64,000 bases of DNA, taken from the NCBI RefSeq assembly GCF_041242975.1, contig NZ_CP162488.1, forward strand, positions 5,351,251 to 5,415,250, written 5' to 3'. Within the stretch, counting starts at the first letter, position 1. Each line of letters begins with the position of its first letter. Shown one piece after another: positions 1 to 9,262 of this stretch. The DNA comes from Xanthomonas sp. DAR 35659 (lineage in GTDB: Bacteria; Pseudomonadota; Gammaproteobacteria; Xanthomonadales; Xanthomonadaceae). The position numbers and the translations under genes are program-made. The notes beneath the pieces are model-generated. The model had not been told where the DNA came from. It did not search any database and saw only the letters and a list, made by a program, of their open reading frames with translations.

Positions 1-1357
1 CGAACACCACCTCCAGCGCGATGAACGCCGCCACGTCATGAACTGCCTCGCCGGTCGCGCGTCGCCCGATCCCGTGCAGCGCCTCGGCCATGGGATCGAC
101 CAGCGTCACGCCATCGCGCGCCTGTCGCCGCACGAACTGCATCCACGCCGCGATCGGCAGGCACAGCCGATCGATGCGGCGGCCAGCGGCCAGGGCGTCG
201 GCGATGGTGCCGAGCAGGCGCACCGGCAGCTTCTGCGAGCCGTCCCAGGCGATCTGTGCCAGGCGGTGGGCGATGGCGGGATTGCGGAAGCGGGCAAGGA
301 TGGCGCCGGTGTAGTGCTGCGGGTCGAAGCCGGGCATCGGCTGCACGGTGGGGGCGATGTCCTCGCGCATCAGCGCTTCGACGAACGCGGCCAGTTGCGG
401 GTGACGCATCGCGTCGACGACGGTGTCCAGGCCGAGCAGCGACCCCAGGTAGGCCAGCGTGGAGTGTGGGCCATTGAGCAGGCGCAGCTTGGCGCGATCG
501 AAGCCGGCGATGTCGTCGCTGAGGGTGACGCCGGCGCGCTCGAAGGCGGGGCGGCCGTTGCAGAAGCGGTCTTCGATCACCCACTGGCTGTAGCGCTCGC
601 GCTGGATCGGCCAGGCGTCGTGGCAACCGAGTTGCGCTGCGACGCGCTCGCGCAGGGCGTCGTCGCTGGCCGGGGTGATGCTGTCGACCATCGAGCAGGG
701 GAACGCGGCTTCGTTTTCGATCCAAGCCGCCAGCGCCGGGTCGAGGGCGTGCGCGAACTGCAGCACGGCGCGGCGCAGCTTGCCGCCGTTGTCCGGCAGG
801 TTGTCGCAACTGAGCATCGTGTACGGCGCCAGCCCCAGGCGCAGGCGCGCGCGCAGGCCGGCGACCAGGTAGCCGATGGCGCTGCGCGGGGCGTGCGGGG
901 TGGCGAGGTCGTGGACGATGTCCGGATGGGCGAAGTCGAGATGGTCGCCCGCCAGGCAGTAGCCCTTCTCGGTGACGGTGAGGGTGACCAGGCGCACTGC
1001 CGGGTCGGCCAGGCGGGCGAGCACGGCAGGCTGTTCGTCCTGCGCGCACAGCACTTCGCGGATGGCGCCGATGGTCCGTAGCTGCGGGGGTTCGTCGAGC
1101 AGGGCCAGGGTGTAGAGGCTGTCCTGCGGCCGCAGGGCATCGCGCACCTGCGGGCTGTGCAGGGAGACGGCACTGATCGCCCACTCTGGTTCGTCGGCAA
1201 GCAGGGCGTCGAGGTAGACCGCCTGGTGGGCGCGGTGGAAGGCGCCGGTGCCGAGGTGGACGATGCCGATGCGCAGGCGGTCCAGGGCGTAGCTCGGGCG
1301 CGCGATGGTGGGGGGCAGGTTGGGGAGTGCGGCGGCGGTGAGGCGTGAGTCGGTCAC
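1..1357 (-). CDS. uxuB: Fructuronate reductase / mannitol dehydrogenase family (3' end cut by window)
   Basis: NAD-dependent polyol dehydrogenase of the long-chain mannitol dehydrogenase family. In this context it probably interconverts D-fructuronate and D-mannonate, the step before the mannonate dehydratase encoded upstream in the same cluster. The N-terminus carries the nucleotide-binding signature GTGAFHRAHQ at about residues 36-45, and the motif VTEKGY lies further in. The frame is open from a GTG at 1357 to the window edge (452 codons seen); family members have about 490, so roughly 40 C-terminal residues are missing. It follows the GH3 gene on the same strand after a 183-bp gap with a hairpin and a REP palindrome, so it may be partly uncoupled from the upstream operon. 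Mannitol or other polyol dehydrogenase is the alternative; the glucuronate context favours UxuB. Confidence 0.85.
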   Translation of the reverse strand, partial: MTDSRLTAAALPNLPPTIARPSYALDRLRIGIVHLGTGAFHRAHQAVYLDALLADEPEWAISAVSLHSPQVRDALRPQDSLYTLALLDEPPQLRTIGAIREVLCAQDEQPAVLARLADPAVRLVTLTVTEKGYCLAGDHLDFAHPDIVHDLATPHAPRSAIGYLVAGLRARLRLGLAPYTMLSCDNLPDNGGKLRRAVLQFAHALDPALAAWIENEAAFPCSMVDSITPASDDALRERVAAQLGCHDAWPIQRERYSQWVIEDRFCNGRPAFERAGVTLSDDIAGFDRAKLRLLNGPHSTLAYLGSLLGLDTVVDAMRHPQLAAFVEALMREDIAPTVQPMPGFDPQHYTGAILARFRNPAIAHRLAQIAWDGSQKLPVRLLGTIADALAAGRRIDRLCLPIAAWMQFVRRQARDGVTLVDPMAEALHGIGRRATGEAVHDVAAFIALEVVF

Positions 1358-1405
1358 GGGCGATCCAGGAAGGCGATTTCGGTGTGCGGCATGGTCGGTA
1401 AGGCG

Positions 1406-1428
1406 GTCGCGGCTGAAGCCGCTCCTAC
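1406..1428. repeat. REP palindrome (GTAG-headed type)
   Basis: A 23-bp unit that reads, on the minus strand, GTAGGAGCGGCTTCAGCCGC followed by GAC: a GTAG head and a GCGGCT/AGCCGC hairpin. The same unit recurs near 16.5 kb and inside glyS. GTAG-headed REPs are typical of Xanthomonas and Stenotrophomonas and are mobilised by RAYT transposases. Confidence 0.85.
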
Positions 1429-1500
1429 AGGGAATCGGGGGGCCGGGTGCATGATGGCAGCGTAAGTGGGGGTCGATTTCGTCCGTCCATGCGCGCGCTT

Positions 1501-1533
1501 CGGTGGCGCGCGCTTGGACAGCGCGCGCCACCG
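1501..1533. terminator. Strong hairpin downstream of the GH3 gene
   Basis: A perfect 14-bp inverted repeat, CGGTGGCGCGCGCT, with loop TGGAC, begins 8 bp after the GH3 stop. No T-tract follows on the minus strand, so it may be an intrinsic terminator without U-run, an RNA stabiliser that sets relative expression of uxuB, or a repeat remnant. Confidence 0.5.
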
Positions 1534-1540
1534 ATCTCGA

Positions 1541-4276
1541 TCACCGCTGCGGCACCGCGGCCGACGGCTGCACGCTGAAGCGCTGGCGCACGCGCACGTC
1601 GCTGCTCGATGCGCCGACCTGCAGTTCGTAGTCGCCTGGGTCCACCACGTAGGCCTTGCGCGCTTCGTCGTAGATGCGCAGGTCGGTTTGCGGGGCAATG
1701 GCGAAACTCACTTCCCGGGTTTCGCCGGGTTGCAGGGCGATGCGCTGGAAGCCGCGCAGTTCCTTGGTGGCGCGTTCGCGTTGCGGCGCCACGGGTTGCA
1801 GGTACAGCTGCACCACTTCGTCGCCTGCGCGCTGGCCGGTGTTCTTCACCTTCAGCGTGGCATGCAGGCTGCCGTCGGCTGCGAGCTTGCTGCGGTCCAG
1901 GCGCAGGTCGGAATAGGCGAACCGGGTGTACGACAGGCCGTGCCCGAACGGGTACAGCGGGGTGCCGCCGAAGTAGCGATAGGTGCGGCCGCGCATGGCG
2001 TAGTCGTCGAACGCGGGAAGCTTCTCGCTTTCCTTGTAGAACGTCACCGGCAGGCGGCCGGCGGGGTTGGCGTCGCCGAACAGCACGTCGGCCACGGCGC
2101 TGCCGCCGCGTTGGCCGGGATACCAGGCCAGCAGGATCGCCGGCACGTGCTGCTGCGCCCAGTCGATGGCCAGCGCCGAGCCGGTGGTCAGCACCGCCAC
2201 CACCGGCTTGCCGGTGCCGTGCAGGGCTTCGAGCAGGTCGCGCTGCGGCTTGGGCAGGCGCAGGTCGGTGCGGTCGCCGCCGGCGAAGCCGGGATAGTTG
2301 ACCTTCATCTCCTCGCCTTCCACGTCGCCGGTCAGGCCGCCGACGAACACCACCACGTCGGCGCTGCGCGCCGCATCCAGCGCCTCCTGCAGCGGCGGCT
2401 TGGCGCCGGGCTGGCGCCAGGCCAGGCGGATGCCCGCGTCGCGCTCGCCTTCGTAGTACTCCAGCCGCAGGTCGTAACTGCGGCCGGCCTCCAGCCGCAC
2501 ATCGACGCCGTCGGCATGCAGGCGGTCGCTGGCGCTCCAGCGGTCGATCAGGCGCTTGCCATCCAGATACAGGCGCACGCCGTCGTCGGCCGCGGTTTCC
2601 AGATGGTAGGTGCCGGTGGCCGGCGGCACCAGCTTGCCGCTCCAGCGGATGCTGAAATTGTCGGCCGGGATGGCCTGGTCCGGACCGGCTTCGCCGCGGG
2701 CGAGCAGGTTGTCGGTGGGCGAGCCGCGGTCCCACTTGAAGCCGATCTGCGCATCGGTGCGCACCAGCGCCGGCGGGCCGGACAGGTCGCGATTGCGGAA
2801 GTACTCGCCGCGCAGGCCGCGCTCGGGCGAGTCGGCCGACGGGCGCAGGTATTGCGGCTCGATCAACGGCGTGGCCGCGGGATCGTCGCGGCCTTCGACC
2901 AGGTCGGCGCCGCGTGCGTAGAGCACTTCGGCGTCGGGCGCCGCCTCGCGGATGCCCTGCAACACGGTGACCGGCGCGGCCGGCGTGCCGTAGTAGTTGC
3001 CAAGCAGCGCCATGGTGTCGTCGGCGGTGGGGCCGATCACCGCGATGCGCTTGAGCTTGGCGCGCGACAGCGGCAGCACGCCGTCGTTCTTCAGCAGCAC
3101 CAGCGATTCGCGCGCGGTGCGCCGCGCCAGCGCGTCGTGCGCCGGCGATTGGTTGGCCGAGAGCGGAATCCGCGCCCAACGCAGCTGCTGCGGCGGGTCG
3201 AACATGCCCAGGCGCATGCGCGCGACCATCAGCTTCTGCAGCGCCTTGTCGACTTTGGCCTCGCTGATCAATCCCTTGCGCACCGCCGTCGGTAGCGTGG
3301 AGTATTCCTCGCCGCATTCCAGTTCGGTGCCGTGCTTCACCGCCAACGCGGCGGCCTCCTCGCGCGTGGCGACGATCTTGTGGTTCTTCCAAATGTCCAC
3401 GATCGCCCAGCAGTCGGAGACCACGTAGCCGTCGAAGCCCCAGGTGTCGCGCAGCACGTCGCGCAGCAGGAACTTGCTGGCGCTGGCCGATTCGCCGTAC
3501 ACGCGGTTGTAGGCGCCCATCACCGCGTCCACCTTCCCTTCCTTGACCAGCGCCTCGAACGCCGGCAGGTAGGTCTCGTACAGGTCGCGCTGCGACGGGT
3601 GCGCGTCGAAGTGATGGCGGTCGGCCTCCGGGCCGCTGTGCACGGCGAAGTGCTTGGCGGTGGCGTCGAGCTTGCGGTAGGTCTCGCCCTGCGCGTTCTT
3701 CGGCGCGTCGTCGCCCTCGCCCTGCAGGCCCTGCACGAAGGTCACGCCCATGCGCGCGGTGAGGAACGGATCCTCGCCGTAGGTCTCCTGGCCACGGCCC
3801 CAGCGCGGGTCGCGGAAGATGTTGATGTTCGGCGACCAGAAGGTCAGGCCCTGGTAGCGCGCGTGCTGGTCGCGGCGCAGGGCCTCGTGGTGCTTGGCGC
3901 GCGCCTCGTCGCTGATCGCGGTGGAGACGTCCTGCATCAGCGGCACGTCGAAGGTGGCCGCCATGCCGATCGCCTGCGGGAATACGGTGGCGCCGCCGGC
4001 GCGGGCCACGCCGTGCAGCGCCTCGTTCCACCAGTCGTAGGCCGGCACGCCCAGGCGCGGGATCGCCGGCGCGGCGTTCTGCATCTGCGCGGCTTTTTCC
4101 TCCAGGGTCATGCGCGACACCAGGTCGGCCGCGCGCTGTTCGAAACTGCGCTGGGTGTCCAGGTACGGCGGCGGCGCCTCGGCGGCGACCGCCGCGCACG
4201 GCGCCATGGCCAGCAGCAACGCCAGCGTCGCGACGCGGTGGCGCCGTCCCGTGTACGGCGCGGTCTCGATGTGCAT
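1541..4276 (-). CDS. Secreted GH3 beta-xylosidase/beta-glucosidase with PA14 domain
   Basis: Exported glycoside hydrolase family 3 exo-enzyme of 911 residues, expected to take xylose (or glucose) from the non-reducing end of oligosaccharides. A signal peptide spans about residues 1-32. The GH3 N-terminal barrel follows, with the nucleophile aspartate in VVSDC (Asp288) and the KHF motif near 208. A PA14 domain (about 485-625; EYFRNRDLSG, DDGVRLYLDG) is inserted in the GH3 C-terminal domain, and a fibronectin-III-like domain ends the protein. Such PA14 insertions are common in GH3 enzymes and shape the substrate pocket. The start lies 3 bp after the GH43 stop, so the two are translationally linked. 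Beta-xylosidase is inferred from the xylan cluster; sequence alone cannot exclude a glucosidase. Confidence 0.9.
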   Translation of the reverse strand: MHIETAPYTGRRHRVATLALLLAMAPCAAVAAEAPPPYLDTQRSFEQRAADLVSRMTLEEKAAQMQNAAPAIPRLGVPAYDWWNEALHGVARAGGATVFPQAIGMAATFDVPLMQDVSTAISDEARAKHHEALRRDQHARYQGLTFWSPNINIFRDPRWGRGQETYGEDPFLTARMGVTFVQGLQGEGDDAPKNAQGETYRKLDATAKHFAVHSGPEADRHHFDAHPSQRDLYETYLPAFEALVKEGKVDAVMGAYNRVYGESASASKFLLRDVLRDTWGFDGYVVSDCWAIVDIWKNHKIVATREEAAALAVKHGTELECGEEYSTLPTAVRKGLISEAKVDKALQKLMVARMRLGMFDPPQQLRWARIPLSANQSPAHDALARRTARESLVLLKNDGVLPLSRAKLKRIAVIGPTADDTMALLGNYYGTPAAPVTVLQGIREAAPDAEVLYARGADLVEGRDDPAATPLIEPQYLRPSADSPERGLRGEYFRNRDLSGPPALVRTDAQIGFKWDRGSPTDNLLARGEAGPDQAIPADNFSIRWSGKLVPPATGTYHLETAADDGVRLYLDGKRLIDRWSASDRLHADGVDVRLEAGRSYDLRLEYYEGERDAGIRLAWRQPGAKPPLQEALDAARSADVVVFVGGLTGDVEGEEMKVNYPGFAGGDRTDLRLPKPQRDLLEALHGTGKPVVAVLTTGSALAIDWAQQHVPAILLAWYPGQRGGSAVADVLFGDANPAGRLPVTFYKESEKLPAFDDYAMRGRTYRYFGGTPLYPFGHGLSYTRFAYSDLRLDRSKLAADGSLHATLKVKNTGQRAGDEVVQLYLQPVAPQRERATKELRGFQRIALQPGETREVSFAIAPQTDLRIYDEARKAYVVDPGDYELQVGASSSDVRVRQRFSVQPSAAVPQR

Positions 4277-4279
4277 TGC

Positions 4280-5992
4280 CTACTCCTTGCTGGATGGATC
4301 CGGTTCGCGGCGGGCATACGGCCCGAGGGTGGTGCCGGTGAAGCCGCCAGCCAAGGCGGTGCTGAGCATGGCCGCATCGTCGTCGCGGCGCAGCCAGCGC
4401 CAGTCCTGGCCATCGGCGGCGAAGGCGAAGGCATAGCGGCCGCCGTCGCCGGCGATCTTCAGGCGCAGCGTGCCCGTCGCAGCGACCGGGCTGCGCGCGA
4501 CCGTGGTGGTGCGCTCGCCGTCGCGCTTGTCGAGGAACACTTCGGCGCGCGCGCCGCGGCGGCGCACGCCGAGCACGTACCAGGCATCGGCGTTCTGGAA
4601 GGCGGCCAGGCCGGCGACCAGGCCCGGCTGCGCGGGGATCTGCACGGCGGTGCTGGCGTCGAAGCGCAGGTGCTGTTGCCGGTACGCCAGGAACGCCGGA
4701 TTGCCGCTGCCGTCGAGGCCCTGCGTATCGGGGTGCAGCGTCATCCACCCCGGGCGCGCGCGCAGGTCCAGCCACTCGCGCCTGGGCGTGCGCAGCAGCA
4801 GCCAGCGACGATCGCGGTGGGCCGCGTCGAAGTCGTCGCGCCAGGTGAAGTTGCCGCTCAGCGGCGCGGTTTCGGCGTCGGCGCGCAGTCCGGCCGGACC
4901 CGGCGCGACGTAGGGGATCGGCTGGCCCGCCGGCAGGATCGAAGGCCAGCCATCGTGCCAGGTCACCGGCAACAGGAAGGTTTCGCGGCCGGTGTTGTAG
5001 CGCTCCTGCGCGTACGGGCGGCTGGCCAGGAACAGCGCCCACCATTGCCCATCCGGGCCTTCGACCAGATCGGCATGGCCGGCGTTGCTGATCGGGTCGG
5101 CGCGCTTGGCGGGCAGGTCGCGCTGGGTCAGGATCGGATTGTGCGGCGCCGGCAGGTACGGCCCCCACGGCGTGCGACTGCGCAATGCCACCTGCGAATG
5201 CTGCGGGCCGGTGCCGCCTTCCGCGCAGGACAGCACGTACCAGCCGTCGCGCTTGTACAGGTGCGGGCCTTCGATCCAGATCGGCTTGCTGGCCAGGTCC
5301 ACGCCGCCGTTGACCAGCACCTTGCGCGGGCCGACCGGCTGCAGCCGCGCCAGATCGAAGCGCTGCATCCAGATCGCGCGATGGCCCTCGTACAGCGGCG
5401 CGCCATCCGGCGGACCGTTGTTGAGCAGGTAGGTGGTGCCGTCGTCGTCGAAGAACAGCGACGGGTCGATGCCGTCGATGTCCGGCAGCCAGTGCAGCGG
5501 CGACCATGGCCCGGCCGGATCGTCCGCCGTCGCGATGAAGTTGCCGCCGCTGTCCACCGCGGTGCCGACCACGTAGAAGCGGCCCTGATGGTGCGCGATG
5601 CTGGCGGCGAACATGCCGCGCGACACCTTCAGGCCGTCGTAGTTCAGCTGCTCGGCACGCTCGACCACGTTGCCGACCTGCCGCCAGTGCACCAGGTCGC
5701 GGCTCTCGAACACCGGCAGCGCCGGGAAGTAGGCGAAGGTGGAATTGACCAGGTAGTAGCGATCGCCGGCGCGGGTGACGCTCGGGTCGGGATAGAAGCC
5801 GGCCAGCACCGGATTGCGGTAGTGGCCCGCCGGCAGCGGCGTGGCGAACACCGCATCGTCGCCGCGATACACGAACCAATCGAAGGCGACCGTGTCCACC
5901 GCGGGCGCCGGCACCGGCGCGCGCTGCGCCGACGCGGCTTGCAGCGTCGCCACGCCCAGCAGCGCCCACAGCCATGCGCGTCCCCAGCGCAT
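4280..5992 (-). CDS. GH43 beta-xylosidase / alpha-L-arabinofuranosidase
   Basis: Glycoside hydrolase family 43, 570 residues. A signal peptide (about 1-22, ending ASAQ) is followed by the five-bladed propeller with the general-base aspartate in FYPDPS (Asp69) and a glutamate in WIEGPHLYK as probable general acid. The C-terminal third looks like the concanavalin-like beta-sandwich found behind many GH43 xylosidases (GNFTWRDDFD, LVAGLAAFQN). It should remove xylose or arabinose from xylo-oligosaccharides in the periplasm. ATG 5992 was chosen because it begins the signal peptide; the longer open frame upstream lies inside the mannonate dehydratase gene. It starts 5 bp after that gene's stop and ends 3 bp before the GH3 gene. 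Xylosidase versus arabinofuranosidase cannot be settled here. Confidence 0.88.
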   Translation of the reverse strand: MRWGRAWLWALLGVATLQAASAQRAPVPAPAVDTVAFDWFVYRGDDAVFATPLPAGHYRNPVLAGFYPDPSVTRAGDRYYLVNSTFAYFPALPVFESRDLVHWRQVGNVVERAEQLNYDGLKVSRGMFAASIAHHQGRFYVVGTAVDSGGNFIATADDPAGPWSPLHWLPDIDGIDPSLFFDDDGTTYLLNNGPPDGAPLYEGHRAIWMQRFDLARLQPVGPRKVLVNGGVDLASKPIWIEGPHLYKRDGWYVLSCAEGGTGPQHSQVALRSRTPWGPYLPAPHNPILTQRDLPAKRADPISNAGHADLVEGPDGQWWALFLASRPYAQERYNTGRETFLLPVTWHDGWPSILPAGQPIPYVAPGPAGLRADAETAPLSGNFTWRDDFDAAHRDRRWLLLRTPRREWLDLRARPGWMTLHPDTQGLDGSGNPAFLAYRQQHLRFDASTAVQIPAQPGLVAGLAAFQNADAWYVLGVRRRGARAEVFLDKRDGERTTTVARSPVAATGTLRLKIAGDGGRYAFAFAADGQDWRWLRRDDDAAMLSTALAGGFTGTTLGPYARREPDPSSKE

Positions 5993-5997
5993 GCGCC

Positions 5998-7257
5998 TCA
6001 CCAATCCCACATCCCGCCGTCTTCCAGGCGCGCGATCGGCAGTTGCTTGGGCGCGTATGGATAGCGCTTGGCCAGCGCTTCGTCGATGTCCACGCCATGC
6101 CCGGGCGCCTCGCCGCAATGCAGGCGGCCGGCGTGGAACGCGTAGTCGTGCGGAAACACTTCGTTGGCTTCGTCGGAATGGAACATGTATTCCTGGATGC
6201 CGAAGTTCGGCACCCAGGTGTCGAAGTGCAGCGCCGCGCCCATGCACACCGGCGACAGGTCGGTGGCGCCATGGAAGCCGGTGCGCACCTGGTGCAGCGC
6301 GGCGAAGTCGGCCAGCCGGCGTACGTGTGTGATGCCGCCGGCGTGGACGATGGTGGTGCGGATGTAGTCGATCAGCTGCTGCTCGATCAGGTGCTTGCAG
6401 TCCCAGATCGAATTGAACACCTCGCCCACCGCCAGCGGCGTTACCGAGTGCTGGCGGATGATCTCGAACGCGCGCTGGTTCTCCGCCGGGGTGGCGTCCT
6501 CGAGCCAGAACAGCCGGTACGGCTCCAGGTCGCGCGCCAGCCGCGCCGCTTCGATCGGGGTCAGGCGGTGATGCGCGTCGTGCAGCAGTTCGATTTCGTC
6601 GCCGTGGTCGGCACGCAACCGTTCGAACAGCTTGGGCACCACGCCGAGATAGCGCGGCGTGGACCACACGGTCTCGGTCGGCAGCTCGCTCTCGGCCGGT
6701 TCGTAGGGCTTGCCGCCGCTGGAGATGCCATAGGTCTTCTTGATCCCGGGCACGCCGCACTGCGCACGGATGGCGATGAAGCCGAGTTCGCGGAAGCGCG
6801 CGACTTCCTCGCTGGTCTCGGCGATGTCGCGGCCGTTGGCGTGGCCGTAGACCAGCGCGCCCTCGCGCGAGCGCCCGCCCAGCAACTGGTACAGCGGCAT
6901 GCCGGCCATCTTACCGAGGATGTCCCACAGCGCCACGTCCACCGCGGCGATCGCGGTCATCGTCACCGGCCCGCGCCGCCAGTACGCGCCGCGGTAGAAG
7001 AACTGCCAGATGTCCTCGATGCGGCCGGCGTCGCGGCCGATCAGGTTCGGCACCACGTGGTCCTGCAGGTAGGACGCCACCGCCAGTTCGCGGCCGTTGA
7101 GGGTGGCATCGCCCAGGCCGTACACCCCGGAGCGGGTGACGATCTTGAGGGTGACGAAGTTGCGCCCCGGGCAGGTGACGATGACCCGCGCCTCGACGAT
7201 CTCGCGATCGCGGGCCGAGCCTTGGGCGGAAGTGGCATTGTCGGAAGTCTGGGTCAT
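5998..7257 (-). CDS. manD: D-mannonate dehydratase (enolase superfamily, ManD/RspA type)
   Basis: Cytoplasmic Mg-dependent dehydratase of 419 residues, converting D-mannonate to 2-keto-3-deoxy-D-gluconate in the hexuronate pathway. The enolase-superfamily metal ligands are visible: Asp227 in LLHDAHH, Glu253 in WLEDATP and Glu279 in AVGEVF. The N-terminal capping domain has GDATLNGRE, and the C-terminus ends in GGMWDW, typical of ManD/RspA proteins. It fills the role of the unrelated UxuA in E. coli. With the GH67 enzyme two genes upstream releasing glucuronic acid and UxuB downstream, it completes the acid-sugar branch, assuming a uronate isomerase elsewhere. The start is ATG 7257, 10 bp after the esterase stop. 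Confidence 0.92.
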   Translation of the reverse strand: MTQTSDNATSAQGSARDREIVEARVIVTCPGRNFVTLKIVTRSGVYGLGDATLNGRELAVASYLQDHVVPNLIGRDAGRIEDIWQFFYRGAYWRRGPVTMTAIAAVDVALWDILGKMAGMPLYQLLGGRSREGALVYGHANGRDIAETSEEVARFRELGFIAIRAQCGVPGIKKTYGISSGGKPYEPAESELPTETVWSTPRYLGVVPKLFERLRADHGDEIELLHDAHHRLTPIEAARLARDLEPYRLFWLEDATPAENQRAFEIIRQHSVTPLAVGEVFNSIWDCKHLIEQQLIDYIRTTIVHAGGITHVRRLADFAALHQVRTGFHGATDLSPVCMGAALHFDTWVPNFGIQEYMFHSDEANEVFPHDYAFHAGRLHCGEAPGHGVDIDEALAKRYPYAPKQLPIARLEDGGMWDW

Positions 7258-7267
7258 CGCGGATCGC

Positions 7268-9262
7268 TCACGGGGAAGACGCCGCGGCCGCTGCGGCCGT
7301 GGACGGGAGGGACAGTTCGAACGGACCGGCCGGCAATCCGGCGCGGTCGAACAGGGTGCACACCGGGCTGTCGGCCCAGCAGTAGCGCACGCGGGTCGGC
7401 GCGACGCCCGCCGGGATCGGCAGGCGCACGCTGCGCTGCTGCAGGTCCGCCTGCGCGTAGCGGCAACTGCCGGGGGCGGCACCGCACAGTTCGAAACCGA
7501 TCGGCGCGGTGGCGCTGTAGGTCTGCAATGCGCCATCGACGTCGTCGAAGTCGACCACCAGCGCCGCGCCATCGCGGCGCAGCGCGCGCGGCACCGGCCC
7601 GGAAGGCGGCAACGCCTCGCCGTAGACCACATGGCGCGCGGCGCGCGCCAGGCGGCGGCCGAGCTCCTGCTTGTTGGCCGGATGGATGTCGTAGCGGTCG
7701 CCGATGTCGATCGCCACCGCCAGCGCGGCGTGCGGGTCGGCGGCGACGAAGCGCCGTTGCGCCTCGCGCAGCTGCGCCCAACCGCTGTCGCCGGGCGCGG
7801 TGGGCGGCGCGCCGAAGTTGGCCAGTTGCACCAGCAGCAGCGGCAGCCGCGCGCCGAAGCGCTGCCGCCAGTCGCGCTGCCAGGCATCGAGCAGCGCCGG
7901 ATAGCCCGCCGCATCGCCTGTGTTGGATTCGCCCTGGTACCACAGCACCCCGCGCAGGCCGACCCGGCCCAGCGGCGCGATCATGCCGTTGTACAGCGTG
8001 GTCAGGCCCGCCGCGGACGACCACGGCGCGCGCGGCGGCGTGCCCAGTTCCCGCGGCGCGATACGGTACTGCCAGCCACTCAGCGCCACTCGCGTGCCGT
8101 CGCCCAACTGCAGGTGCTGCACGTACGGCCCGCCGAGCAGACCGCCACGGCGATAGCTGTTGTACACGTTGACCACCACGGTGTTCTTGCCCGCATGCAG
8201 CGCGCCGCGCGGCAGCACGTAGCTGCGCGGTTGGTCGGCCCCGTAGCTGCTGCCCACCGCCTGGCCGTTGACCCAGGTCTGGTCGAGTTCGTCCACCGGC
8301 CCCAGCGCCAACGTCGCCGACTGCTGCGCCTGCGCGGCGCTCAGTGTGACCGTGCCGCGGTACCACACCATGCCATTGAAATTGACCAACTGCGGCACGC
8401 CCCAGTCGTCCCACGCGTCCAGCGCCGGCACCGCCTGCCAGCCGTCGCTGGCGTCGTCCGGCTGCCAAGGCGCGCCAGCACCGTGCGCGCGCCACCACGT
8501 CTCCCACAACCGGCCCCAGCGCGGCGCGGCCTGCTGCGGATCGGTGGCGTAACGCGCCAGCACGTCCAGCGCCGGCGCGTTGCCGGGTACCTTGCGCAGG
8601 GCCGCGTCGCCGATCCACGCCTGCATCTGCGAGCCGCCCCAGGACGCGTCGATCAAGCCCATCGGCACGTCCACGCGCTTGCGCAGCTCGCGGGCGAAGT
8701 AATAGCAGGCCGCGGAAAAGTCGCCGACCGTGTCGGGCGTGGTCGGCCGCCACGCGGCGGGGCCGCCGAACTGCGCCTGCGGGGCCGGGCTGGACTGCGC
8801 CGGGACCTTGAACATGCGGATCGCCGGTTGCCGCGCATCGGCGATCTCGCTGCGCGTGTCCAGCGTGCGCCGCACCGGCAGCTCCATGTTCGACTGGCCC
8901 GAACACAGCCACACGTCGCCGAGCAGCACGTCCTCGGCACGCTGCGTGCGGCCGTGCGCGGTGCTGGCCTCTAGGGTGTACGGCCCGCCGGCCGGCAATG
9001 CCGGCAGCTGCGCCTGCCAGCGTCCCTGGCGGTCGGCGCGCGCCTGCACGCGCTGCTGCGCCAGCTGCACGGTCACCGTCTCGCCGGCCGCGGCTTGTCC
9101 CCACACGCGGATCGGCGCATCGCGTTGCAGCACTGCGTGGTCCTGGAACAGCGCGTGCAGCAGCGGCGGTTGCGCCTGGTCGGCGTGGGCGAACGCGGGC
9201 GCGCACAGCGCCGCCAGCAGCAGGCTGCGCGTGACGTGGACGACAACACGATGCGACGTCAT
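7268..9262 (-). CDS. Secreted sialate O-acetylesterase-type acetyl xylan esterase
   Basis: Exported SGNH-type carbohydrate esterase of 664 residues. A signal peptide (about 1-27, ending AHADQ) precedes an N-terminal beta-rich part and the nucleophile motif CSGQSNME (Ser124). A jelly-roll-like insertion ([11 protein letters not shown]) and a second half with [10 protein letters not shown], which includes SGNH-block residues, follow. The family is named after sialic-acid 9-O-acetylesterase, but members in xylan clusters remove acetyl groups from xylose. It overlaps the alpha-glucuronidase by 4 bp (ATGA), implying translational coupling: both enzymes debranch acetyl-glucuronoxylan. The substrate is inferred from context. 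Confidence 0.85.
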   Translation of the reverse strand: MTSHRVVVHVTRSLLLAALCAPAFAHADQAQPPLLHALFQDHAVLQRDAPIRVWGQAAAGETVTVQLAQQRVQARADRQGRWQAQLPALPAGGPYTLEASTAHGRTQRAEDVLLGDVWLCSGQSNMELPVRRTLDTRSEIADARQPAIRMFKVPAQSSPAPQAQFGGPAAWRPTTPDTVGDFSAACYYFARELRKRVDVPMGLIDASWGGSQMQAWIGDAALRKVPGNAPALDVLARYATDPQQAAPRWGRLWETWWRAHGAGAPWQPDDASDGWQAVPALDAWDDWGVPQLVNFNGMVWYRGTVTLSAAQAQQSATLALGPVDELDQTWVNGQAVGSSYGADQPRSYVLPRGALHAGKNTVVVNVYNSYRRGGLLGGPYVQHLQLGDGTRVALSGWQYRIAPRELGTPPRAPWSSAAGLTTLYNGMIAPLGRVGLRGVLWYQGESNTGDAAGYPALLDAWQRDWRQRFGARLPLLLVQLANFGAPPTAPGDSGWAQLREAQRRFVAADPHAALAVAIDIGDRYDIHPANKQELGRRLARAARHVVYGEALPPSGPVPRALRRDGAALVVDFDDVDGALQTYSATAPIGFELCGAAPGSCRYAQADLQQRSVRLPIPAGVAPTRVRYCWADSPVCTLFDRAGLPAGPFELSLPSTAAAAAASSP

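Noticed and set aside
1354..1698. 114-codon minus-strand frame overlapping the uxuB start
   Set aside because: Most of it lies in another frame of the GH3 C-terminus; only the last dozen codons are outside. No independent support for a protein.
3332..6064. Long open frame (910 codons) on the plus strand opposite the GH3 and GH43 genes
   Set aside because: GC-rich third positions on the minus strand leave antisense frames open. The product is arginine/alanine/valine rich without motifs, while the minus strand encodes clear GH3 and GH43 enzymes.
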